35,918 nt of DNA from Solirubrobacterales bacterium (GTDB lineage Bacteria > Actinomycetota > Thermoleophilia > Solirubrobacterales > 70-9), in the NCBI GenBank assembly GCA_021155855.1, contig JAJNAZ010000023.1:1-35918 (forward strand), read 5' to 3'. A model generated the notes under the pieces. It had not been told where the DNA came from. It saw only the letters and a program-made list of their open reading frames with translations, and did no database searches. The position numbers and the translations under genes are program-made. Shown here one piece after another: positions 1 through 7,363 of this stretch (position 1 is the first letter of the stretch; every line of letters starts with the position of its first letter).

Positions 1-290
1 GTGACCTCGAGCGCGCCGGGATTGGCGCTCGGCTCGGGCAACCGCTCGGCCGCGGCCGCATCGAGGTCGAGCACCACCCCGCGCTCGAAGATCTCCTCCA
101 CCTGCGAGGCATCGACGAAGCGGTGGCCGCCGGGCAACACGCTGCCGTCGATCACGATCCCGTCGAAGATGTCGGTGTCCTCGTCGGCGAGCACGTGCTC
201 GACCTCGCCGAGCTTGACGCCGTCGCTGGAATAGACCGGCGTGCCGTCGGCGAGCGCGAGATACGAGCTCGGTGCTCCGTAGTCCGCCAT
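1..290 (-). CDS. PRC-barrel domain protein (partial, C-terminus outside window)
   Basis: The minus strand reads ATG at 290-288 and stays open to the window edge, giving 96 residues without a stop. The sequence has the PRC-barrel pattern: a short beta strand, then SDGVKLGEVEHVLADEDTDI, then a strand ending DGIVIDGSVL and a glycine-rich GGHRF turn. Such domains occur in RimM, the photosynthetic reaction centre H subunit and many small actinobacterial stress proteins. The protein looks cytoplasmic, with no signal peptide or membrane segment in the visible part. It lies 31 bp downstream of marR on the same strand, so the two may be co-transcribed. Its partner or ligand cannot be told from the sequence. 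Confidence 0.7.
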   Translation of the reverse strand, partial: MADYGAPSSYLALADGTPVYSSDGVKLGEVEHVLADEDTDIFDGIVIDGSVLPGGHRFVDASQVEEIFERGVVLDLDAAAAERLPEPSANPGALEV

Positions 291-321
291 CGCCGGCGAA
301 ATCTACTCGCCGGTCGGCGGG

Positions 322-834
322 CTACTCGCCGACCGCGCGCCGCAGGATGTCGCGCAGGGTGCGCTGGTCGCTTGGCGACAGGGCCTCGAGCGCCTCGGGG
401 GGCTGCGCGATCGCCCGGCTGAGTCGCTCGCGGATCCGCTCGCCCTCCTCGGTGAGCGCGATCAGCTTCACCCGGCGGTCGTGCTCGGCGACGAGTCGCC
501 GCACCAGCCCGCGCTCCTCGAGCCGGTCGATGATCCCGGTGATGTTCGAGTTGTCGCAGTGCATCATCCGCGCCAGCTCGCCCATCGGCCGCGGCGCGTG
601 CAGAAGGCGCAGCGCGTGGCCCTGGGGCGGCGAGAGGTCGAGCTCCTGGCCGACCGCCACGAAGCGCGGCTTGCCGCTGGTGAAGAACAGCCTCATCGCC
701 AGCGCCCACGCCTCCCCGGCCGGCCCCTCCGCGTAGCGGGTCAGCTCGAGGCCCGGGTCGCCGCCCTTCGACGGCATCGGCGTGGCGGCCGGGGCCTGCG
801 CGGCGGGAGCTGGTTTCGGCGAGGACGCGCCCAT
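322..834 (-). CDS. MarR-family transcriptional regulator
   Basis: 170 residues. A flexible Ala/Pro-rich N-terminus of about 30 residues precedes a MarR winged-helix domain. The recognition helix region is MHCDNSNITGIIDRLEERGL, followed by the beta wing (RRLVAEHDRRVKLIALTEEG) and a C-terminal dimerisation helix. MarR proteins are dimeric repressors released by small ligands. The gene is divergent from the ABC exporter at 959-3622, the usual arrangement for a repressor and the efflux pump it controls. A palindrome in the shared intergenic region is a good operator candidate. The ligand is unknown. A later ATG exists about 20 residues in, but the first ATG is kept. Confidence 0.85.
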   Translation of the reverse strand: MGASSPKPAPAAQAPAATPMPSKGGDPGLELTRYAEGPAGEAWALAMRLFFTSGKPRFVAVGQELDLSPPQGHALRLLHAPRPMGELARMMHCDNSNITGIIDRLEERGLVRRLVAEHDRRVKLIALTEEGERIRERLSRAIAQPPEALEALSPSDQRTLRDILRRAVGE

Positions 835-848
835 GGCGGATCGATGTT

Positions 849-880
849 ACTCTATCCCAGCAAAGATTGATGGGATCAAA
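849..880. promoter_or_regulatory. Probable MarR operator/promoter between marR and the ABC exporter
   Basis: TTGAT-GGG-ATCAA (867-879) is a perfect inverted repeat with 5-bp arms, in the only AT-rich patch of the 124-bp divergent gap. On the minus strand TTGATC (879-874) could serve as -35 and TAGAGT (854-849) as -10 with a 19-bp spacer, so repressor bound here would block marR. MarR sites are usually palindromes of this kind, but binding is inferred. Confidence 0.5.
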
Positions 881-958
881 TATCTAGGGGGTCTGAGATC
901 GCGCACCTCACTGAGCATCTGGAGATGGCCAAAGAGGCGAGACGGAGGCTAGACCGCA

Positions 959-1969
959 ATGGAGACGGCAAACGGGATCGAGGTCGAAGGCCTCGTGCGC
1001 GAGTTCAAGAAGGGGCCGCGGGCGGTCGACGGGATCGACCTCCGCGTCGGCGAAGGTGAGATCTACGGCTTCCTCGGCCCCAACGGCGCCGGGAAGTCGA
1101 CCACGGTCCACATGCTGACCACCCTCTTGCCGCCCACCGCTGGCACCGCGCGGGTCGCCGGTCACGACATCGTTCGCGAGGGCCCCGCGGTGCGCGACGC
1201 GATCGGGGTGGCGCTGCAGGAGGCAGCGCTGGACCAGTATTTGACGGCGCGCGAGCACATGCGGCTGCAGGCCGGGATGCACGGGATCCCGAAGGGCGAG
1301 GCGTTGCGCCGGGGCGACGAGCTGATCGACCGAGTCGGCCTCGCCGACGCCGCGGATCGCAAGGTCGGCGGCTACTCGGGCGGGATGAGACGACGGCTCG
1401 ACCTCGCGCTGGCGCTGGTCCACGGGCCCCGGATCCTGTTCCTCGACGAGCCGACCACCGGCCTCGACGTGCAGAGCCGCACCTCGCTCTGGGACGAGGT
1501 CGCGCGACTCGCCAACGACGAGGGCGTGACCGTCTTCTTGACCACTCAGTACCTCGAGGAGGCGGACTCGCTCGCCGACCGGGTCGGGATCATCGACGTC
1601 GGCAGGATCGTCGCCGAGGGGACCCCCGACGCGCTCAAGGCCGAGATCGGCCGCCCGACGGTCGAGGCGGCGCCGCTGGAGCGGGAAGACATCGAGCGGA
1701 TGGGCGCCGTGCTGCGGCGCTTCGGCTCCCCGCAACGCGCGGAGCGCAACCACCTCGCGGTCCGGCTCGACGAGGGCAGCGCCGAGCTCGCCGACGTCGT
1801 CCGCGCCCTTGACGCCGAGCAAATCCCGGTCCGGGAGCTGGAGATCCACGCTCCGACGCTCGACGACGTCTTCCTCGCCAAGACCGGCCGGCGCCTCGAG
1901 GGCGCGGCGAAGGAGGGTGAGGAGTCGGCGGCCGAATCCACCGGCGAGCTCGAGGCCGTGCCGGCGTGA
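959..1969 (+). CDS. DrrA-type ABC transporter ATP-binding protein
   Basis: 336 residues, the size of daunorubicin-resistance DrrA ATPases. Walker A is GPNGAGKS (40-47), the signature is YSGGMRRR (139-146) and Walker B is ILFLDEP (159-165). The H-loop position reads TTQY (195-198), with Gln in place of His, as is usual in this subfamily. The C-terminal part (about 230-310) is the DUF4162-like regulatory domain common to DrrA proteins. It should energise export by the two permeases immediately downstream. GGAGG lies about 10 nt before the ATG. The last 25 residues are Glu/Ala-rich and probably disordered. Confidence 0.92.
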   Translation: METANGIEVEGLVREFKKGPRAVDGIDLRVGEGEIYGFLGPNGAGKSTTVHMLTTLLPPTAGTARVAGHDIVREGPAVRDAIGVALQEAALDQYLTAREHMRLQAGMHGIPKGEALRRGDELIDRVGLADAADRKVGGYSGGMRRRLDLALALVHGPRILFLDEPTTGLDVQSRTSLWDEVARLANDEGVTVFLTTQYLEEADSLADRVGIIDVGRIVAEGTPDALKAEIGRPTVEAAPLEREDIERMGAVLRRFGSPQRAERNHLAVRLDEGSAELADVVRALDAEQIPVRELEIHAPTLDDVFLAKTGRRLEGAAKEGEESAAESTGELEAVPA

Positions 1970-2021
1970 GGCGGAGTCCGAGAGGACGAAGCCGACCCGC
2001 GCCGCCGTTGAGGCGCCTGCC

Positions 2022-2846
2022 GTGAACGCGACGGCGACAGCCCTGCGCGGCGTCGGCCTCGGCGGCGTCAGCGCCGGGACCCTGACCCAGGTCGGCTACC
2101 TGGCGCGGCGCTCGATCACCCGCACCGTGCGCCAGCCGATCTTGATCATCCCGAGCCTCGTCTTTCCGCTCTTCCTGCTCGCGGTCAATTCGAGCGGGCT
2201 CGACGCCGCGACCCTGCTGCCGGGTTTTCCGACCAACTCCTACCTCACCTTCGCGCTCGGGCTCACGTTCATGCAGGGGGCGCTGTTCGCGACCATGGGC
2301 GCCGGGCAGTCGATCGCCGGCGACATCCAGCACGGCTTCTTCAACCGCCTGCAGCTGACGCCGCTGCGCGGCCCGGCGCTGATCGGCGGCCAGCTCGCCG
2401 GGGTCACCCTGCAGGGGCTGATCCAGGGCGTCGCGTACCTGATCATCGCGCTCGCCTTCGGCGCCCACCTCGAGGCGGGGATCGCCGGTGTCCCCGTGCT
2501 GTTCGCGCTCTCGGCGCTGGTCGGCGTCGCGTTCGGCTCGCTCGGGCTGGCGATCGGTCTGCGCACCGGCAACGGCGAGGCGGTCCAGGGCGTCTTCCCG
2601 CTCATGTTCGTGCTCCTGTTCTTGAGCTCCGGAGCGCTGCCGCGGCACCTGATCGAGGCCGACTGGTTTCAGACGGTGGCGACGATCAACCCGGTCAGCT
2701 ACCTGATCGAGGGCTTCCGCAGCCTGTTCGTCAGCGGCTGGGACGGCGAGGCGCTCGGGCTCGCCTTCGGCGTCGCGCTCGCCGTGCTCGCCTTTGGCAT
2801 GTGGGCCGCGACCACGGCGCTGCGGGGAAGGATGGAGCGCACGTGA
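2022..2846 (+). CDS. ABC-2 type permease (DrrB-like), first of two
   Basis: 274 residues from GTG 2022, the only plausible start after the upstream ATPase stop in this frame (GAGG lies about 9 nt before). It has about six hydrophobic segments, starting with ILIIPSLVFPLFLLAVNSSG, and the ABC-2 features GHAL-like loop, long cytoplasmic segment NGEAVQGVFPLMFVLLFLSS and terminal NPVSYLIEGFRSL motif typical of DrrB permeases. It should form the membrane channel with the neighbouring permease and the DrrA ATPase. The gene is 52 bp after the ATPase and overlaps the next gene by 4 bp. The exported compound is unknown. Confidence 0.88.
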   Translation: MNATATALRGVGLGGVSAGTLTQVGYLARRSITRTVRQPILIIPSLVFPLFLLAVNSSGLDAATLLPGFPTNSYLTFALGLTFMQGALFATMGAGQSIAGDIQHGFFNRLQLTPLRGPALIGGQLAGVTLQGLIQGVAYLIIALAFGAHLEAGIAGVPVLFALSALVGVAFGSLGLAIGLRTGNGEAVQGVFPLMFVLLFLSSGALPRHLIEADWFQTVATINPVSYLIEGFRSLFVSGWDGEALGLAFGVALAVLAFGMWAATTALRGRMERT

Positions 2847-3622
2847 ACCCGTTCACGACCAGATTCGGGCGCGCCGCGCGAGCGATCGCCTGGCGCCAGC
2901 TGCACGTAATGGTCACGAAGCCGACGCTGATCCTGCCCTCGGTGATCTTTCCGTTGTTCTTCTTCGCCGCCTTCGCCGGCGGCCTCTCGGCGGTGAGCGC
3001 GGCGCCGAGCTTCGACTATCCGAGCTACACGACCTTTCAGTACGTATTCGTGCTCATGCAGTCCGCGATCTTCGGCGGCGTCTTCACCGGCTTCGCGATC
3101 GCCGCCGACTTCGAGTTCGGGTTCGCGCGCCGGATGCTGCTCGCGACCCACAACCGCTCCGCACTGATCGGCGGCTACGCGATCGCCGCGCTGGTGCGCG
3201 CCCTGCTCGTCTGGGTCGTGGTCACGGTCGTCGCCCTGGCGACCGGCGCCGAGGTCGCCGGCAGCGTCGGCGACCTGCTCGGGATCCTCGCGATCGCGGT
3301 GATGCTGAACTTCGCCGCGACGCTGTTCGCATCCGGGGTCGCAATGCGCTTTCGCACCCTGCAGGCGGCGCCGTTGATCCAGCTACCGGCCTTCCTGATC
3401 ATCATGACCGCGCCGGTCTACGTGCCCCGTGACCTGATCGAGGGCTGGGTGGCGACTGTCGCCGACTTCAACCCGATGACGGCGACGCTCGAGGCCGGGC
3501 GCGCCCTGATCATCGGTGCCCCGGCCGAGACGCTGCTCGCGCTCGGCGTCGCCGGCGGCCTGATCGCGGTGATGATCAACTGGGCCCGGACCGGTCTGCG
3601 ACGCGCCGAGGCGGCCGGCTAG
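2843..3622 (+). CDS. ABC-2 type permease (DrrB-like), second of two
   Basis: 259 residues from GTG 2843, whose GTGA overlaps the previous stop and suggests translational coupling. The fold matches the first permease: a hydrophobic N-terminal segment (LILPSVIFPLFFFAAFAGGL), a central cytoplasmic loop (EFGFARRMLLATHNRSALIGG), and a C-terminal FNPMTATLEAGRALI motif equivalent to NPVSYLIEG. The pair probably makes a heterodimeric pore. A start further upstream at 2801 is open but has no support, and would overlap the first permease by 46 bp. Confidence 0.87.
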   Translation: MNPFTTRFGRAARAIAWRQLHVMVTKPTLILPSVIFPLFFFAAFAGGLSAVSAAPSFDYPSYTTFQYVFVLMQSAIFGGVFTGFAIAADFEFGFARRMLLATHNRSALIGGYAIAALVRALLVWVVVTVVALATGAEVAGSVGDLLGILAIAVMLNFAATLFASGVAMRFRTLQAAPLIQLPAFLIIMTAPVYVPRDLIEGWVATVADFNPMTATLEAGRALIIGAPAETLLALGVAGGLIAVMINWARTGLRRAEAAG

Positions 3623-3654
3623 CCACCCCGGGCCGCGCTTCGCCCGCGAGCGCA

Positions 3655-3660
3655 TAGGCT
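3655..3660 (+). promoter_or_regulatory. -10 box of a leaderless promoter (crotonase gene)
   Basis: TAGGCT ends 7 nt before the ATG at 3668, so transcription would begin at or next to the start codon. There is no Shine-Dalgarno sequence. Confidence 0.5.
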
Positions 3661-3667
3661 TGCGCCG

Positions 3668-4453
3668 ATGGCCCACGAGACGGTGAAGCTCGAGGTCGCC
3701 GAGGGCGCCGCGCGGATCACGCTCGACCGGCCCGAGACGCTCAACGCCTGGAACGAGCAGTTCGGGCGCGACCTGCTCGAGGTCGTGGAGCAGGTCGCCG
3801 GCGACGAGGCGGTTCGGGCGGTGATGGTCACCGGCGCCGGGCGCGCGTTCTCCTCCGGCGCCGACCTGCGCGAGCAGCGCGGTGACGGCGGCGCCCCCGA
3901 CCTGAGCCGGCGCCTGCGTGAGCTCTATCACCCGATCATCTTCGGCATCCGCGAAATGCCGAAGCCGGTGGTCGCGGCTGTCAACGGGCCGGCGGCGGGG
4001 ATCGGCTGCTCGCTGGCGCTGACCTGCGACCTGGTGGTGGCCGCGGAGTCGGCCTTCTTCGTGCTCGCGTTCGTCAACATCGGCCTCGTCCCCGACGGCG
4101 GTTCGACCGCGGTCGTCCCCGCTCGGATCGGCGCCGCGCGGGCGTTCGAGATGGCGCTGCTCGGCGAGCGGGTCTCGTCGACGACCGCGCTCGAGTGGGG
4201 GCTCGTCAACCGGGTGCTCCCCGACGCCGACCTCGAGCAGGGGACGAGCCTGCTGCTCGCCCACCTCGCCGGCGGGCCGACCCGCGCCTACGCGAACGCG
4301 AAGCGGCTGCTCAACCGCACCCTTTACCCGGGACTGGGCGACCAGCTCGAGGCCGAGGCCGAAGCGCAGCGCGAGCAGGGCCTGACCTCGGACTTCATCG
4401 AGGGGGTGATGGCATTCGCGGAGAAGCGGCCGCCCAGGTTCTCCGGTACCTGA
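3668..4453 (+). CDS. Enoyl-CoA hydratase/isomerase family protein (PaaG/ECI-like)
   Basis: 261 residues, the normal crotonase length. Oxyanion-hole segments are SSGADL (62-67) and NGPAAGIGC (106-114). The two glutamates that catalyse water addition in classical hydratases are absent: aligned to rat hydratase, Glu144 corresponds to Ser115 and Glu164 to Phe135. An acid is present instead at Asp143 in GLVPDGG, the position used by PaaG and enoyl-CoA isomerases. A double-bond isomerase on an acyl-CoA is therefore more likely than a hydratase. It acts in the cytoplasm, perhaps in phenylacetate-like or fatty acid breakdown, but no other paa gene is in the window. It is transcribed alone. Confidence 0.85.
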   Translation: MAHETVKLEVAEGAARITLDRPETLNAWNEQFGRDLLEVVEQVAGDEAVRAVMVTGAGRAFSSGADLREQRGDGGAPDLSRRLRELYHPIIFGIREMPKPVVAAVNGPAAGIGCSLALTCDLVVAAESAFFVLAFVNIGLVPDGGSTAVVPARIGAARAFEMALLGERVSSTTALEWGLVNRVLPDADLEQGTSLLLAHLAGGPTRAYANAKRLLNRTLYPGLGDQLEAEAEAQREQGLTSDFIEGVMAFAEKRPPRFSGT

Positions 4454-4583
4454 GCCGCCGCTGTCTCGCTTTCGGGGCAAAGACGCACGACTCGGCGCTC
4501 GCCGCGGCTTCGCCGGCCTGGAACCAGTGTCAGCCGCAGTCGCCCTCGAACGGCGGCGGCTCGTTGCGCTCCTACTTCCGCCC

Positions 4584-6146
4584 CTACCCGGCCGCCTCCC
4601 GGGCCTCGGCGAGTTTCGCCTCGACCGTGCCGAGCTGGCCGTCGTCGAACTCGAGCCGTTGCTCGAGGTAGGGGATCGCCTCGTCCGGGCGCCCGGCCTG
4701 GACCAGGGCGTCGCCGAGGTTGTAAAGCGCGTAGTAGTAGGTCGCTCCGCCGCTGCCCTCGAGCGCATTCACGGCTTTCTCGAGCACCGGGACCGCCGCC
4801 TCGGGATCGCCCGACTGCAGCAGCTGGAAGCCCTCCTCGTTGAGCGCCGCCCCGTCGTTGGTGGCCGGCTCCTCGGCGGGGGAGTCCTCGACGGGCTCGG
4901 TGGCCGAGCCGTCGTTGGAGACCGGCTCCTCGGCGGGGGCGCCCTCGGCGGGCTCGGTGGCCGAGCCGTCTGGGGGCGGAGTCGGGGTCGTCGCGGGGCC
5001 GCTCTCCGGTCCGCCTCCCGCGGTCGCGTTTTGGGACCCCTCACCGCGCTCGCGCACGTTGACGCCCGAGGGGTCGTCGCCGCCATCCGACCCCAGGGCG
5101 AGGCCGATGACCAGCGCGAGGCCGATCAGGCCGAGGGCGATCAGCCCGACTACGGTGCGCCGGCTGCGCGCCTCCTGCACCCGGGTCGGCGAGGGGCGAA
5201 ACGGCCGCGGCGCGGGCGGGCCGTCGGCCTCGGCCCCGGCCGCCGCGGGCGCGGCCGGCTGCGTCGCGGGCGGGCCGTCGGCCTCGGCCTCGGCCGCATC
5301 GGTGGGCGTGAACGGCTGCGTCGCGGTCCCCGAGAAGCCGGCGGGGGCCGACCGGCGCTGGGCCAGGGTCCCCAGGGCGGCGGCGGCGGAACGGGGTCGG
5401 CGATCTGGATCGGGATCCCGCAGCCGCTCGGTCAGCTCCCGGACACCCGCGCCGGCGCCCTCGCGGGCGAGGTCGGCGAGGACCACCCCGAGCGCGAACA
5501 GGTCGGCGCGCTCGCTGGCGGGGGCCCCTTGCTTGACCTCCGGCGCGAGGTAGGTCTCGGTGCCGATCACCTGGCCCGTCTTGGTGAGCGCGGTCGCGTC
5601 GCGGGGCTGGGCGATGCCGAAATCGGTCAGCCGCGCATGCCCGGCGGCGTCGATGAGCACGTTCTGCGGCTTGATGTCACGGTGCAGGACACCCGCCGCG
5701 TGGATATGTCGCAGGGCGGAGAGCAGCTCCTCGGCGAGGCTCTCGACATCGGGAACGTCGCCGGCCTCGACCCGCTCGGCGAGATCGCCGCCGGGGATGT
5801 ACTCCATCACCAGGTAGGGCCGCTCGCCGGCGCCGAAGTCGTAGACCGGGACCAGGTTCGGGTGCTGGAGGCCGGCGGCGACGCGCGCCTCGCGCCGGAA
5901 GCGGTACAGGTACTCGGCGTCGTGGGCGAGCGTGTCGGAGAGGACCTTGACCGCGACCGAACGGCCGAGCCGCTCGTCGGTCGCCAGCCAGACCGCCGCC
6001 ATCCCCCCGTGGCCGAGCGCCCGCTCGAGCCGGTAGCGACCTCCGAGGCGCCGGCCGGAGGCGATCAGGAACGGGTTAACGACCGCCGTTGCCGCCTTGT
6101 TCCCCGGCAGGTCCGTCTCGTCGGTCGGTTGGTTCTCGTGTGCCAC
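4584..6146 (-). CDS. Membrane Ser/Thr protein kinase with extracellular TPR region
   Basis: 520 residues from GTG 6146. Residues about 38-265 are a PknB-like kinase: glycine loop GHGGMAAV (45-52), ATP lysine K67, catalytic HRDIKPQN (155-162), DFG (175-177) and APE (201-203). A Pro/Ala-rich juxtamembrane linker leads to one membrane segment (331-352). The outside part has two 19-residue repeats (394-431) and a tetratricopeptide-like region (433-520) ending in a glutamate/alanine helix. Typical actinobacterial PknB has PASTA sensors here; a TPR region suggests a protein ligand instead. All catalytic residues are present. It lies 76 bp after the secreted glycosidase gene on the same strand. The substrates are unknown. 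Confidence 0.92.
   Translation of the reverse strand: MAHENQPTDETDLPGNKAATAVVNPFLIASGRRLGGRYRLERALGHGGMAAVWLATDERLGRSVAVKVLSDTLAHDAEYLYRFRREARVAAGLQHPNLVPVYDFGAGERPYLVMEYIPGGDLAERVEAGDVPDVESLAEELLSALRHIHAAGVLHRDIKPQNVLIDAAGHARLTDFGIAQPRDATALTKTGQVIGTETYLAPEVKQGAPASERADLFALGVVLADLAREGAGAGVRELTERLRDPDPDRRPRSAAAALGTLAQRRSAPAGFSGTATQPFTPTDAAEAEADGPPATQPAAPAAAGAEADGPPAPRPFRPSPTRVQEARSRRTVVGLIALGLIGLALVIGLALGSDGGDDPSGVNVRERGEGSQNATAGGGPESGPATTPTPPPDGSATEPAEGAPAEEPVSNDGSATEPVEDSPAEEPATNDGAALNEEGFQLLQSGDPEAAVPVLEKAVNALEGSGGATYYYALYNLGDALVQAGRPDEAIPYLEQRLEFDDGQLGTVEAKLAEAREAAG
4854..4967 (-). repeat. Two tandem 57-bp repeats in the kinase linker
   Basis: Residues 394-412 and 413-431 are two copies of a 19-residue unit, GSATEPxExxPAEEPxxND, acidic and proline-rich. 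They form the extracellular stalk between the membrane segment and the TPR region. The nucleotide copies are also very alike, so the repeat number may vary between strains. Confidence 0.8.
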
Positions 6147-6181
6147 GCCTGCTGTCTGGTTTCCCGCTCCTGCCCGGACCT

Positions 6182-6208
6182 AACCTCCGCGGCTGCGCTT
6201 GTGAGGTT
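6182..6208 (-). other. Inverted repeat between glycosidase and kinase genes
   Basis: AACCTC (6182-6187) and GAGGTT (6203-6208) form a 6-bp stem with a 15-nt loop just after the glycosidase stop. It could be a weak terminator or an operator for the kinase; there is no T run. Confidence 0.25.
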
Positions 6209-6222
6209 CAAAACGCTCCCGG

Positions 6223-7314
6223 TCAGCGAGCCACGCGCTTGTACGCCCGCCACGCGGGCTTCGCCTTGGCGCCCTTCGAGTACAGGCCCGAGCTCGCGCA
6301 CCACTCGCAGATCGAGGTCCGCGAGTCCCGCCAGCTGAACCAGGTCACGTTCTTCACGTTCATCCGTCGGCGGTTTCGCTGGAAGTAGCGGTATGCCTGT
6401 CCGAGCCGCCTCGCCTGGCCCCGCTTGCCGACGCTGAGCGGGTTGCTCCCCCGGGCAGAACCCCAGCCGATCTCGGTGACCCAGAGGCCGACCCCGTGAT
6501 CACCGGCGCGCTTGATCTCCCTGCGAAAGCCCGCGACCTGTTGCCGCACGCCTTTCAATTGCGCGCCGTAGGGATGCGGCGCCACCCCGTCGAAATCGCG
6601 CTTCACCCCCTTGCGGCGGTAGAGCTTGCGCAGGTAGTTGGAGCCGGGAACGGCGGCGCGCACGCCCGCGAGCTCTGCCATCCCGCCGAGGACGACGTCG
6701 GAGCGCCGGTCGCGGGCGTTGATCGCCGCGGCGGCCGCATCGAGCAGCTTCGCATAGCCCTTCACCGTCGGGCGCGGCGCGTAGAAGCTCGCCGAGTTCT
6801 GCTCGTTCCAGATCTGCCAGGCACGGATCGGGCGCTTCGGCAGGCGCGGGTTCTCGGCCCAGAACTCCCCCCCGCGCCCGTAGCGCTCGGCGGCCTCGCC
6901 GAGGAACGCCCGCCACGCCTCGCGTGCGGCCTTGCGTCGCGGCGCGTAGTGCTCGCAGCTCGAGCCGCAGTTGCGGCCGTCGAGGCCCTTCGCCACCCAA
7001 TTCGGGGTGCCGAAGATGAACGGCAGCACGGTGATCTTGTGCTGCGCTGCCTCGGCGACTACCGCGTCGAATCCGCCCCAGCGGTAGTCGCCCTCCGCCC
7101 GGGTCGGGTTGGCCGAGGCCCAGTTCAGCATCGAGCGCAGGGTGCCGACCCCACCCGCGCCCATGCGCTGGAACTCGCGCCCTTCGAGCGACGTCTGCGG
7201 GGAGACGCCGTAGAAGGTGCGCGGCGCCGCCTGCGCCTGCGTCGCGACGCCCACGGCGAGCGCCAGCGCGAGCATGGATACGACTGTGCCTGCCCCCCGG
7301 CGTAACCCGATCAC
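6223..7314 (-). CDS. Secreted glycoside hydrolase, clan GH-A (GH39/GH5-like)
   Basis: 363 residues from GTG 7314. An N-terminal signal peptide has arginines (RRG), a hydrophobic core and a probable AQA cleavage site near residue 29. The mature part is a TIM barrel with the two clan GH-A acids: E171 in WQIWNEQN (acid/base) and E281 in LWVTEIGW (nucleophile), plus HPYG at 247-250. Four cysteines (C116, C120 and the pair in SICEWCA) could form disulfides, consistent with export. The sequence resembles secreted glycosidases common in soil actinobacteria; the sugar target is not evident, but cell-surface or plant polysaccharide is likely. It lies between a peptidase gene and the kinase, all on the minus strand. 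Confidence 0.8.
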   Translation of the reverse strand: MIGLRRGAGTVVSMLALALAVGVATQAQAAPRTFYGVSPQTSLEGREFQRMGAGGVGTLRSMLNWASANPTRAEGDYRWGGFDAVVAEAAQHKITVLPFIFGTPNWVAKGLDGRNCGSSCEHYAPRRKAAREAWRAFLGEAAERYGRGGEFWAENPRLPKRPIRAWQIWNEQNSASFYAPRPTVKGYAKLLDAAAAAINARDRRSDVVLGGMAELAGVRAAVPGSNYLRKLYRRKGVKRDFDGVAPHPYGAQLKGVRQQVAGFRREIKRAGDHGVGLWVTEIGWGSARGSNPLSVGKRGQARRLGQAYRYFQRNRRRMNVKNVTWFSWRDSRTSICEWCASSGLYSKGAKAKPAWRAYKRVAR

Positions 7315-7363
7315 GCCTCCCCGAACACATCGCGGCGGTCGAGGTTGCGTTGGACCCGGGGCG

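Noticed and set aside
1541-1552. Gln instead of His in the H-loop of the DrrA ATPase
   Set aside because: TTQY is the common form in DrrA-type ATPases, so this is not a defect.
2022-3622. Tandem permeases as a recent gene duplication
   Set aside because: They share fold and motifs but little direct identity; paired ABC-2 permeases are usual in such operons.
4527-6338. A 603-codon open frame on the plus strand
   Set aside because: Antisense to the Ser/Thr kinase, low complexity, no motif.
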